NCBI GenBank assembly: GCA_022885665.1
Contig: JAGQDJ010000271.1
Span: 1-64,000, forward strand
Source: Triops longicaudatus
Taxonomy: Eukaryota > Arthropoda > Branchiopoda > Notostraca > Triopsidae
DNA length: 64,000 nt
Direction: 5' to 3'
Below are positions 1 to 41,049 of the stretch, one piece after another. Under the pieces are notes generated by a model. That model had not been told where the DNA came from. It saw only the letters and a program-made list of their open reading frames with translations, and did not search any database. A program made the position numbers and the translations under genes. Positions within the stretch are counted from its first letter, which is position 1. Each line of letters begins with the position of its first letter.

Positions 1-94
1 TGCCGGATTTCATTTTTTTTGACACTCGTAAAGGCTTAAAGGGCCCCCCGCCAAAATTTTGCCCCAGGCCCCCCGACCACTTAATCCGGCCCTG
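1..94 (-). repeat. Transposon terminus of the CAGGGCCGGATTAAG type
   Basis: Read on the minus strand from 94, the sequence begins CAGGGCCGGATTAAG and runs into G-rich sequence. This is a terminus style common in non-autonomous, often hAT-like, DNA elements of invertebrates. The other end lies outside the window. The family assignment is inferred from style only. Confidence 0.4.
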
Positions 95-1413
95 AGTGCT
101 ACAACGATTCTGCCGTTCATTCACTACGCCTGTAAGTTGTCGTAAATAGTTTCCAATTCTACTATGCATTTTTCCATGAAAACTATATCTGCAAGCTTTC
201 TTGTTAAAAAAAAGAAAATAAAAAAAAAAAATACAGGGCCGTTTTGTTCCTCCCCAATTCGAAACTGCGTACCCCGCATCTCATTTTGTATAGTTAGCGA
301 CAGCGTTAAGTTTTCACCATCTTATTTTTCGTCTTCTTCAGGATACAATAACAAGCATATTCTTTTGATAGACAGAACGCCACTTCGCCTAGTGAGTTTA
401 ACTTTGGGCTAATGCTTTTTGTTCACGTGCAGTGAAAACTAAAGAACACAATAGTGACCACACTGTCCCGTCCCTCCTTTACTCGTCAGTAACCAGCACG
501 ATAACAACCCAAATCATGTGGGTCTACAATGCTAACGTTTCATCTAGATGGATTTTCCTTTTTTTTTGTCCTTTGCTTCGTCGGCTTCGCTCTTTGTGAC
601 ATTGCATTCTTCGGTTGGCTCTTCGCTTTAATCGCAAGTTTTTCAAGTTCTTTTGGAAAGATGCGATAGCAGATTCGGATACGGACGCATCAAGTCGGTC
701 TCCATATGCATTATTTATGGGTGTGTCAATCGTTGCCTTTGTCAGAAGAACAACCTGAGGACCTGAATGCGACTCAGGTGGAGATGGATCAAAACTGTGC
801 CAAAACTATTCTTTCAGTAGAACGCTTCTGTTTTGCCAATTGGATGTTTTGTGTATTGTATTTTGTGAGCCAATCGGGATGATTTTTACAAAACGGGCGG
901 GGGACAAAAAGGTCACAGTTCTACGATAAGGCCATACTGGGATTTGACAATTACTGTAAGTTTTAAGGATGCCAGGGATTTCCAGAGTTTCTAACGGCCC
1001 TTAACCTTGTTTTCTGGTGGAGCAAGAAAAAAAGAATACTGTGCAAATAAAATTTTTCACCTTATCTCTTAACGTGGTTCCACTGAGACTCTTGCAACTT
1101 TTAAAACGCAAAAGTATTCTTTACACAGTTTTGCACTCCTAACATATCGCTCCAATACCTCGCTAACGGCGAACACATCCTCTATTTGTCCTTGTCTTCC
1201 TATCTTGCTCATTTTTTAAATTCCGAAAGTTGCAACACAAGTTGTCTTACTCAAACCGATACGCGAGTACCACAACTTGTAGGAAAACCGTAGTTATTCA
1301 CAACGTCAATGGTATTTAAAAGGCTTTTAAGTTCGAGTACTGCACATATGATGGGATGTAGTGATCACGAACAACAGAACGGGGAAGCTGAACACCCAGA
1401 CAAGTCGAGTCTG
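95..1413. other. Intergenic sequence downstream of DCP1
   Basis: AT-rich sequence beyond the DCP1 stop codon. I see no exon with convincing splice sites and no RNA gene. The short open frames here have no recognisable domain. Confidence 0.4.
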
Positions 1414-5319
<3,906 letters not shown>

Positions 5320-5539
5320 CTTAACACGTTTGACCCAAAACAATACCGTACTGCCATCTATGTACCGTACTTACAAACTCGACACTCTGCCCGCCGATTT
5401 GAAAATTACGTTTCCCAGGGTAACCGTTGGCATTGTTGCCGCTATTCGCTTAGCAATGTGCAGAGACCAGGTCTGTTTGTAGTGCAAATTCAATTGGAAG
5501 ATCAATACTGTTATCTGATATCGAGAAAGCTACGTACAT

Positions 5540-5790
5540 AAACAGTCGAAAATTGCGAAAAGTTTGAGATCAGTCTTAAGAATAACGATTTAAGAAAATC
5601 TCGTAGCATTTCGTAAAGAGGCTCGAATTTGTAACCGTAGTTGTGGAAACAAAAATCATTCACAGTTACTGGATACGGCCCCCCTGTAGTTGCTTCTGTA
5701 GATTTGTGGTCCTCGTAGGACAAGAAGTTAGACAACCCTGACCTAAAGGAAAGCTCTCGACTACTCCGAGTGAAAAATAGTGCTCGAGAG
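5540..5790 (+). repeat. Dispersed repeat copy, inverted relative to 28100-28330
   Basis: The stretch from TTGCGAAAAGTTTGAGATCA through the Arg/Lys-rich middle to the end near GACAACCCTGAC matches, in reverse complement, the sequence at about 28100-28330 in a Cav1 intron. The two copies lie more than 22 kb apart in opposite orientation. No coding capacity is apparent. Confidence 0.7.
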
Positions 5791-5984
5791 GAGCCACAAG
5801 AAAAATAAATAAATTCTCCAAACTGCATTTAACTACCAAGGAAATAAGAAGCGGTCCTAAATAAAAAGTGTAACTACATGTTTTCCAACTCAAATTGTTT
5901 GAGACGATCAAGGGGTATTTAAAACGTGCTACAGCTACGGCGTTTTCTTCAAATCAAATGTGCAACTAGTGATTACATTAGAAC

Positions 5985-6640
5985 TCAAGTTTTGTCTACC
6001 AGCTTGGACCCCGAGAGTAGATGACAAGTCTGATATTCAATAAAACCAGATTCATGTGCTGGGTATATAGGAAAATTTTAAAAAATCTAGTGTTGGAAAA
6101 TAATCGAGAATAAAAGGCACGTATATTATTTTTGTCATACTTTCACGAGATCACTACGCGAAAATTTTGCATTATCTGCAAATAAATCACATCAAAACCT
6201 CATTATTAACAAAGAAACAATTTTCCCAGGGCGTTTGTCAGTTATAATCGGGAGATTCCATAGTCGGGGTTGACAAAATCGGAGCTCTACTGAACAATAC
6301 TTATAAAAGTAAACACACAGGACTTGATTAATACAGTCCAGCTCCAGTTTTACAAGCGATCGGGTTCGGAGGATAGTTGACGAAATCAGATTCACGTATT
6401 ACGTGCATTAGGAAAATTTTTAAACATACAAATGCGGAACAATAATAGGTAACATATTTTAATACTTTAGTTGTAAATACCTGAGACCGTTAAGAAAAAA
6501 TCACTTCCTATCTATAAGTGAATATTCGAAAATCGATATAAAATGCCATTGTTAGCGAAAGAAAATTTTTGCGGACGCGATTGGCAAAATAGGGGATTTT
6601 TCATAGAGGTTGAAACAATCGGAATTTCACTGTAGAATAA
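5985..6640 (+). repeat. Two diverged direct copies of a short AT-rich repeat
   Basis: Near 6040-6120 and 6375-6460 the same order of words recurs (CAGATTCA, then TGTGCTGGGTATATAGGAAA or CGTGCATTAGGAAA, then AATAATCGAG or AATAATAGG). The segments near 6240-6300 and 6570-6640 likewise share ATCGG(A)GCTCTACTG/ATCGGAATTTCACTG ends. These look like neighbouring MITE copies with ends related to CAGTGAAATTCCGA. Confidence 0.4.
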
Positions 6641-6717
6641 TGCTACACACAACTGACTAGGTTAAAGGGGGAAAATATTATAGCGTAACACTCGTTCGTC
6701 AAGGAAATATGGCAAAC

Positions 6718-6987
6718 AGTGCCATATCCAGGATTTTGGGGTGGGGAGTTCGTTTGCAGGTTTAGGGGGAGGGGGGGGGGGGCCACAGGCAAATTTGTTT
6801 ACACTTTGGATTCCCTTTATTTTAAATTATTTGAGTAGTCATACCTGTGCTTTTCGAAGTAGCATAGTTTTTGTCTGCAAAGGAAGTCGTGTTCGCTTAT
6901 GCTTACCATTATTATGTTACCATTTCGGGGAAGGAGTATTTTACTACCCCCACCCCCACCCCCACCCCCTCCTCCTGGGTACGGGGG
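6718..6987 (+). repeat. Non-autonomous element with CCCAGGA-type inverted ends
   Basis: The left end reads GTGCCATATCCAGGATTTTG followed by a G-rich run. The right end is a (CCCCCA)n run ending CTCCTGGGTACGGGG, which is the inverted form. Related ends occur at 9512-9672, 44403-44555 and 50935-51000, so this is a dispersed family. Confidence 0.5.
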
Positions 6988-7265
6988 TGATGACAAAGAT
7001 TCCCGTCTTCAAACTTGCTCATAAACGACTAACTATAATTTGCTCTACGCGAATCACTTCCAAGGTTAACTAGGTTTTAGCGATGCTTGCATCTTTTCTA
7101 TTTCTACGACTTCGTTTCCAAGAGAAGAGGTTGAAAAAAGAATAAACTTTAGTAAAGTAGGCGTAGACAAGTTAAGGATTCATATTCGATCCTGATGCAT
7201 CACGAGAGGTCAAAAACTTTTAAAGCCATGATTGTCTAATTTAATTCTGATTCTTAATAGATCAC

Positions 7266-7943
7266 TCATATTCCTAGTTCTTTCCAGTAATTCATTTTTT
7301 TTCGGTCAATTATTTTGTTTAGAATTGTGTATCGCGAACTCTGCAATCTGTAGCGTAAGCTACAGCTTTTGCTGTTTTGCTCCCAGAAGAAAGGGGAGAA
7401 AATAAAAATTGCCTGCACAGCGCAGCTTACTAGGCGCCGAGTGGCAACCTGCACATGCGTGCGGATCTCCAGTTCCTTCCTCATGCCCCTTCCGAAAGTA
7501 AATTTCCGTTCTTTTCCCCGAGGGGAATTCAACGGGTTCTCCATTTTCTGTGCGCGGCTAAAACTTGGAGCCGTTAGTAGGGATTTGTCGTCGGTTTCGC
7601 CCGCGTCTGTGTTGTCGTTTTTGCTTTCTGCTGCTGTCAAGTGCATACAACAAGCGGCGTTCCAAGCTTCCGGGCAGCCACTAGTTGCTTGGGTTTTTGT
7701 CGACCCAATATAGTTGCCCAATGGCTTCATGTGGCCTTGTGTTGGTTTACTATTACAGTCAGATATCGTAACAGACCATTTTCTTAGCTTTCGTAAGAAG
7801 TTCCCTGGCGACCTTTTCAAGCAGCCAAGAATTGGAATTTCTGTGCTACGCATTTTTCCTCTCTTCTTGGACACATCGTGGAGTTCGTAGCCAAGTGCAT
7901 TTCGTGCCATAAAACGTCTCCGGAAAACCCCTAAGTTTCTCAT
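7266..7943 (-). CDS. Uncharacterised 225-codon open frame, doubtful
   Basis: This is the longest open frame in the 5 kb gap, in a locally GC-richer patch. I recognise no domain, signal peptide or membrane segment, and it is Lys/Arg/Ser-rich. A 114-codon frame is also open on the plus strand at 7369-7713. The patch could be a promoter or 5' UTR region of the calcium channel, or an unrelated small gene. A frame this long is not expected to be common by chance, but that alone is weak evidence. Confidence 0.15.
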   Translation of the reverse strand: MRNLGVFRRRFMARNALGYELHDVSKKRGKMRSTEIPILGCLKRSPGNFLRKLRKWSVTISDCNSKPTQGHMKPLGNYIGSTKTQATSGCPEAWNAACCMHLTAAESKNDNTDAGETDDKSLLTAPSFSRAQKMENPLNSPRGKERKFTFGRGMRKELEIRTHVQVATRRLVSCAVQAIFIFSPFFWEQNSKSCSLRYRLQSSRYTILNKIIDRKKMNYWKELGI

Positions 7944-9511
7944 CGATCGTCGGGGAAAGCATTGAGTCCTAGTGCATATAAGTCTGGTTATGGAGATCCG
8001 ACGCTAGTGCAAGACTCATTTCCCATTTTCAGAGCTAAAAACTCTCCTAACGAGAGTTTCTCTTTAGATTCGGTATAAATCTTCGACAATGGATTTTTCA
8101 AAGCATTGGATTTGAAAACTTTCGCACTTCCGTGACCATGCGCTCTGAAGGTATTTTACTCCTTTTTTTTTAAAGGTTCTCTTCCAAGGAGCGAATTAAG
8201 TTTCATTTAAAAGAAACTCAAAGCTTTCCAGAAACGAAAAAATCGCATAAAGAAAGAAAAAATAGAACGGAGTCCGGGACAAGTTTTGGGGATCCAATTA
8301 GTAAAACGAGCATGCGAGAAGTTTGACCTGGAACTAAGTTTGGGGCGGTTTGAGTTGCAATTTGTAACCAATTAACTGAATTCATGTCAGTAATTTATGT
8401 ACGAAAGAAGTCTCTCATTTAAAGGATGTTTCTTTTCTGGTACATGGATAAACGGATTTGGAGGGTTTCGAAGCTTTTAGTACGACAAGTTTTGGTTCTT
8501 CTCACAGTGAAGCGTGAGCAATACGCGCTATTGATTGCCTTTCGGGAACCATGAGAAAAAGGCACAACAGGGGGTGCGAAAAATGGTCAGAGAATACAAT
8601 TGCCAAGTTTAATTCCCTTCCTTTGATACTGAAACCACCCACTAGACAGAAACATTGGTTCACGTTTATAGTTCATAAAGAAGAGGATGAGAGTCAATAG
8701 TTAACTTATTTTTCACTTAATCTTTCAACTTGAGATCTCCAAAACGTTTCTTTGGAACGGCAGCAGTATAGAATAGGTTGAAATCCAATGAATCTAGCAT
8801 AAAAGCCTAGTGGGAAATTGATTAATCTTTAATATTTCGTAGTATTAATAATAAAATAGCCCTGGTGGGGTAAACGTTCCAAATTCTTCACATTGAGGAC
8901 TTTCGTTATCTGTGACTTGGACGGCGTTCGAAATGCGAAGCTAAAGTCCCCCATAATTGATAAAGGTGTTCTCGGTTTGCTGTATAGACCTTTGCGTGTT
9001 AGGAATAACCATTTTCATGTGTCCTAGATACTCTATTATGTATTCTCGTGGGGGGACTATAAACAATTGGTAGGAGGATAAGCAACTCTGGATAGTGTGA
9101 CTCGTGTATTAATGACTTGGCTTAGATGGGAAAAGAGACGACAAAGAGAGAGAGAGAGAGAGAGACGATAAAAACTGCATTCATCTCCTACGCCGGTGTT
9201 CGTATCCTTGGGAAATTTTCCCCATGGACTACGAACAAAGTGGCTGAGTCTTACCAATTTACTTGAGCCTTTGGCGTGTAATCCATGGGCTTCACCTCCA
9301 AATGATCAGATTCTTCGAAACCCAGCTAGTAATGGAAAGTGATTGAAAAGTGCTCGTACTGTTAGAGGTGTTACGATACTGAAGTAGACTGCTCTGAGAA
9401 GCCGGTAGATGTGCCATTTTCCAACCTGTCATGATTTGTGGAGTTTTCTTATTGCTAACGTAGTTGCAGAATCTGAGAATAATATATCATGTAATGTAAC
9501 AGGTTCAACTA

Positions 9512-9672
9512 CCTCCGCACCCAGGGGAGGTTATAGGGGTTCAGCCCCTCCCCCGAAATGTTAACTATATCTGTTAACTATATGGTAAGCATAGGCGACT
9601 GCGAAGTGTCCAAAAACATTGCATATGGACACCCCCCACCCACCCCCTGAATCAAAATCCTGGGTATGGTCT
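9512..9672. repeat. Copy of the CCCAGGA-ended repeat family
   Basis: It begins near CACCCAGGGGAGG and continues with CAGCCCCTCCCCCGAAATG. It ends in inverted form with CCCCCTGAATCAAAATCCTG followed by GGTATGGTC. The order is the reverse of the copy at 44403-44555. Confidence 0.5.
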
Positions 9673-10417
9673 TGCGTCCAACGTTAGATTTATGCTTTCG
9701 CGTAGCCGAAACTCGCGAACTTGCTAGAACGCGTGGCTATGCAGAGTACGTTACATCTGAAGATGCGTCAGGTTTTCGTGGCTTTTACTTATTTGAGTAG
9801 TAACTTCAAGGGGAAACTTTCGACTTTCAACGGCTTGTGCAGAAGCTCTTTACTTTATTTACAGGACACGACACGTGTGATGGCGGCTATCACAGTGGCG
9901 CCCCTAGTGGCTCATTGGTTTGTAGTTGACTTTGGCCTAAACTCTGAAAAGGTTTCACGGAAGCAAGGGGAGAGAAATTCATGGGGAATAAAATTATTGT
10001 TAGCAGCTTCCGCGGTAACGCTAGACAATATGTGCATCTTAAGAAGGAAGACGCTCGGTTTCGCATTCTAAAATCCTAGCTAAAGGAGCGTGAGAAAATG
10101 TCTTCGGACAGCCTATTAATTCGTATGCTATCCTTACAACTAGCGATTACCTTGTCTCTTGCAGTACATGTGCTTACTTTTCCCACTTTCTGTTCACACA
10201 AGACATACATGTCACGCCTGGGTTCGTTGCTTTTTTCATTTTCTCCCTGACTTCTCCTGCCTTTTGATTGAAAGGGCGGGGTCAATAGACCGCTTTCGGT
10301 GATATTACCCGAATTGTTCATAAATTAGGAGCCCAATAGTGGATGTTTATGTATTTTGAGTGTTAGTACAACTAATGAGTTTTTCTTACCTCATTCTTCT
10401 TTGCGTTAACTGCAGAG

Positions 10418-36751
<26,334 letters not shown>

Positions 36752-37984
36752 ACCAAACAAGTCTTTTTGAGGAAGTGATTTATATTCACAACGCAATTTT
36801 CGACAGACAAAAAGCTGCGTCGCCAACGGGAATTGCGCCAATCATCAGTGACGCCGACTTTTCTAGGGTTTCCACAAGTGCCTACGGAGTTTTTTCTGTC
36901 GTCGCGTGATAAAAATTTGCCCCCTTTTTCGATAACAGAGAAAGTTTTAATACGTTTTGGATTTCTACCCGTTTTTTGCATGTAAACCGAAGAAAACAAG
37001 AAAACACATGTTTCCATGAAGTCACTTGTCATTATCTTCGAATCCTTAGTTGCCTTTGCCTTGGAGTTTTTAGGAAAAACGAAGTTATTGTACTCACATT
37101 CACATTGAAAAGAATCAAACGAAAGCGCTTGACATTATAAATACAAACAAAAGTGCTGATATATTTGCATGGGAGTTGTTCTCCACCAGGAACTTATTCA
37201 CACAAAGAAGAACATTTGTAGTAACAGGCGGCGAAATTTCCCTTCACCTTGGTATGGAATGGTGGCACTGGTTTTCTAGTTGGGCATTATGTGTTTTCCA
37301 ATGAAGTTTCAGTCGAAGTATATCCCTGAAAACGAACTGACTCCTTGGGATAAACCGTTTCGTTAATCCAGGCTAAAGGTGAGGCATTCAGGGTTGAATT
37401 ATTGCGGTGTTTTTTTTACAACAGTTAATTACCCCGGCAGATATTTTTATCACATTACTCTACCGCAGTAGGTCGTAAGTTACAGCAATTACCGCGGCAC
37501 TTGATACTATCGCGCGGTAACGGTAGAATGGTTAAAGTTAGTTTTCTATCTGGCTTCATGGCAGTTCGTTGGACATGACGTAACTACAAGTTCACCAAGG
37601 TAATACACACCAACTTTGAGTATACAAGTCTTAAATAGTTATTTTAGATATATTTTGACCATTTTCTAGACTTTTAGCTACGTCTAGATATTTTTCAGAC
37701 CCACTTTACGACGCCGAAGAGGAATTGCCAGCATAAGGGCCTCGTCGGTGTGGGGCTCTACTCTGGTCCCAAGGGACGACCGTCTTGCGCCAGAGCGAGC
37801 GAAAGAACGAAGCGAGCCTCCGAACGACTAGACTCAACCCTTACGCCTTACCTCAAGAAAGATAAGCCAAGAACGATTGCCGAAGACCCAGAACGTTTAT
37901 CGAAAAATTCTGTTACAAGAGGTACCCCCTAAACAGAGTCACAAAAAAGCTTCCGTAAAGAGTTCTGTTGCGAATGTACCGAAT
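36752..37984. other. Intergenic sequence after Cav1
   Basis: No gene seen. Near 37395-37530 there are ACCGCGG/TACCGC-rich words that also occur near 15980-16090, suggesting a small repeat. From about 37735 the base composition rises toward the transposon remnant that follows. Confidence 0.4.
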
Positions 37985-38535
37985 TTAGGCGCTGCTTGAC
38001 CAGTGGCCTAAACGAAGGATCGTATGATCGGGAGCCCCTGCCACAGCCAAGTCAAAAGCTGCTCCGATGCGGAAGGACTGGCTGAAAAAAGTTCCAACTG
38101 CGCTGCTAGGAAGGAGCTTAGGGAGGTTCCGATTGAATCTCCGAGCGAGTAAAGGATGTCCTGACGGCCAGGGAAAATAGGCAGCGCTCTCCTGAGCCAG
38201 CGAACGCCGCAGGATTGCGTAGCGAAGCAACGCCCTATAGCCGCAGATTGAAGTACTTGTTGCCCTGAAGGAAATTAGCGTGTCGTTGGCTTGTTAATCA
38301 ATTTTTGACCGTTGGATTCGTAGCGGTACTTTCGACTCTCTGATCTTAATATCACCTGCTAGCAAAGTAATCAAGAGTTACTCGTCGTAGGAAAATATTT
38401 GGGGGTCTGTAGGGCCCCAAGGTAGGTCAGATTCGCAACAGCCCACAGGAGGGAGTGGAATTTAGAATGAGAATAGATCACTTTAATAGCTCCTTTCAAT
38501 TGCTTCATGATGCCCAATGATATGGACATTTTGCG
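37985..38535 (-). pseudogene. Tyrosine recombinase remnant of a DIRS/Crypton-like element
   Basis: Minus-strand segments read as pieces of an integrase-type tyrosine recombinase. An upstream piece has SISLGIMKQLKGAIKV and LLWAVANLTYLGALQTPK, where the family has an Arg in the LR.SE motif and this copy has Gln. After a stop and frame breaks there follows RRFNRNLPKLL, SQSFRIGAAFDLAVAGAPDH and TILRLGHWSSSA, which resembles the conserved box around H-x-x-R with the first His changed to Gln. It stops before the catalytic Tyr. It is dead; the family assignment is from motif memory. Confidence 0.65.
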
Positions 38536-38763
38536 CTGAATTGACTGAGGCAGACGCCGAAGCGCCCGGAAAGTTAACGATAGATAAGGGCCTTCTACGG
38601 TGTCCCAGGACCTTCCTTAGGCCAAGTGCCATTATCTGACTACCACGATGTAGGTACGAATGCTGTTAAGCGATTTCCTTGTTGCAACAGACAGGCCGCG
38701 AATAATGTTCGTACACAATCATCGGTTGCTCTTAGCTCCCTGCCAATCAGTTGGGAAGACCAA

Positions 38764-39723
38764 AGGTTTTCTCTGCGGAGTTTGGGTCTCGCGCTAATAA
38801 GCAGGAAGTAGATAATATTCCAAGCCGGATGCCCTGATCTAGAAATTTGCCAGTCGACCAAGGCCACTTGATTAGGGAGGATGCGTTCAATTCTCTTGGC
38901 GGCATGCTCTTGTCCCAGAAGACGCATGAAAGTAGTCACGTTTTAGAGAACAACCCGTAGAAACTCTTAATCTTGCTGAAAGATTGAACCAAATCTTCCT
39001 CCTTGGTTGTTAAGTTCTTTTTGCGGCGCGTATAATCGATCGATGCGGAATGAAATGAGCTAAACTGCGTAGTACCAGCATTATGTGATTCATATCACAG
39101 CCGTATCATGTAATCGTAAGACCTTTGCGACTCATATCTTTCATTGCTAAGCACAATGTCACATTTTTTGTCATAGGAAGTATTGTTTAACTGGGAAAAG
39201 CATAACTGAGGTATTTGTTGGTACAAATCTGCAAGCAGCGCACGTAAAGCAGGGAGAACTACGCTGTGCATGTAATGTTCCCATTCATACACACCTGAAT
39301 TGGTGGCAACATTTCCCGAAAAATTGACAGGCACAACCTAAAGTGAAGACTGTTAATTATTACATGTCGTTTGCGTTGTATCAATAACAATAAGCTGAAT
39401 TAATTAATTATCGTTACCTTAGCAAATGCGTGGTACGCCTTTATGCCCGGAACAACAACCCAAGGATGTATACGACACTCATGTAATTGTCGCCTACAGC
39501 TGCACCTTTGGTCATGTGCAATTGTCGCTTCTTACTTTTCGAAAAAATAATAAGAATAATAAAATAGAAAAAAAAACTCCCTTCCACTTCGACAGACTCC
39601 TTTGCCCGGTCGTTTTCCATTTTGCAAATTGTCAGGTAATGGTCGCCCTCGGGTAAAGCACCGTCTACTAAAGCGAAAAGCATGGGAAGCTAAGGAAACT
39701 TCTTCGAACACATAATCCCAGAT
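38764..39723 (-). pseudogene. Broken copy of the EcKinase-like gene
   Basis: The pieces match the intact gene at 44926-46376 in the same order: FEEVSLAS, then (after a frameshift) LFALVDGALPEGD, GDNYMSVVY, MPVNFSGNVATNSGVYEWEH, QIPQLCFSQLN, FMRLLGQEHAAKRIERILPN and QVALVDWQISRSGHPAW. About 40 residues between IERILPN and QVALVDWQ are deleted; in the intact gene these contain the HGDFWMNN catalytic loop. Similarity ends near RRENL, and unrelated sequence follows. It is a pseudogene of a tandem or dispersed duplicate. Confidence 0.85.
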
Positions 39724-41049
39724 AGCAATACAATTCTTCGTAATTTTCTCTCTGCACTGTTAGCTTCCGTCAGGCATTCACTTCTCTAATAATCTTACTG
39801 AATTAGTCTTCCTTTTATTCCTCAGCTACTACTCGATTTTTGGTCAATTGACACGTGACAAGCACAATTGACAAGCTTAAGGCTTAAACCAGCTCTAACG
39901 TCTGGATTGGTATTTTACCGAAGTTAGGGAATGAGATCTGCATTCGAATACTTTTATCATTTTGAGCCAAGAAATGACGAGCTACATATAATGAACGTGG
40001 GCATACGTTGAGAAACGTATCTGCGTCTTAAAGCGAAGGGAGAAAACGTATAGGAAGTCACTAACTAATTGTTGCACACTCATCTTGCACATTCTCAACA
40101 GATTGGTTCTTAAATGCTTATTTTGTTATTCTCTTAAGAAAGAAGAAAACATATTTGTTTGTACAAGCCGTAAAGTTAGGTTTTTCGAGAATTTTACGCC
40201 AGAAGCTTAGCGTCTTTACGGTCCGCCGTCATAGTTGTCCAAATGTTCCTAATTTATAGTTTGAAACATTGCAAGTAAATAGAACCGATTGTTTTCTATC
40301 TTTTTGCTTTATCAGGTAGTAGTTTGAAGTAGTAAAGTAGCGATAAGCATTATGATAACGTGCTAAGGAAGGTCGTTGGAATAGACGATGCACTTTGTTT
40401 AAAATCTTTTCCACGTTTTGTTGTTATTCTTTTGCACGATCCATTTTTAGTTCGGTTGTATTATACAAGGTGCTTCATAAGTTGGGGGAAAATATAAAAG
40501 CTTAGATATAGCACTTGAAGATGTTTTGAGCACTTAAAAAATACCCTAAGTTAGATAGGTGATCTTATATTTCATTAGGTAGTCCAGGAAGGTAAAGCAC
40601 AGTAAAATTAAAGAATATCCATTATAGAGCACAATGTTTCTCTACGCGCAAACAATCGAGTTTTTGTTTCCCTGCTTTACATAAGTTCACAAGGTTCACA
40701 AAGTTGGGGAGAACTTCCACGACGAGGCATTAGTGGCATTCGCCAAAAACAAGTTAGAATGTGTAAGAGGTGGGAAAATAGACAACGAAGAGGGGTTCAT
40801 GATGGCGAGAGGGGAAAGGGAGGCCAAAAATGAAAACAAAGGGATAGGAAATGACAACGAGCAAATAAGGTACAACCCTCCAAAGGAGAATGGAAGCGCT
40901 ATGGAAAGGGAAAAATGGAATAGTAGGGATGCATGTTTGCTGTCGACGTCGTGTAGCCCTTCTGATGGTGAGTACGAGACGGAAAGACATGGTCAACTGC
41001 ATTTTAATTGGGTGACTGCTAAATAATTGGAGAAAAGCATTTTTATGTG
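39724..41049. other. Intergenic sequence before the LINE remnant
   Basis: No host gene recognised. A 97-codon frame at 40733-41026 rich in Glu, Lys and Asn may be the decayed upstream part of the LINE that follows, but I cannot identify a domain in it. Confidence 0.35.

Larger units (their letters stand above)
5320..10417. other. Intergenic/5' region between DCP1 and the Cav1 gene
   Basis: This 5 kb stretch separates the two divergently oriented genes, so it should contain both promoters and the missing first exon(s) of the calcium channel. I could not place the channel start codon. The visible content is small dispersed repeats (separate entries), a GA run near 9145-9164, and a region at 7266-7943 with long open frames on both strands. 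Confidence 0.5.
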
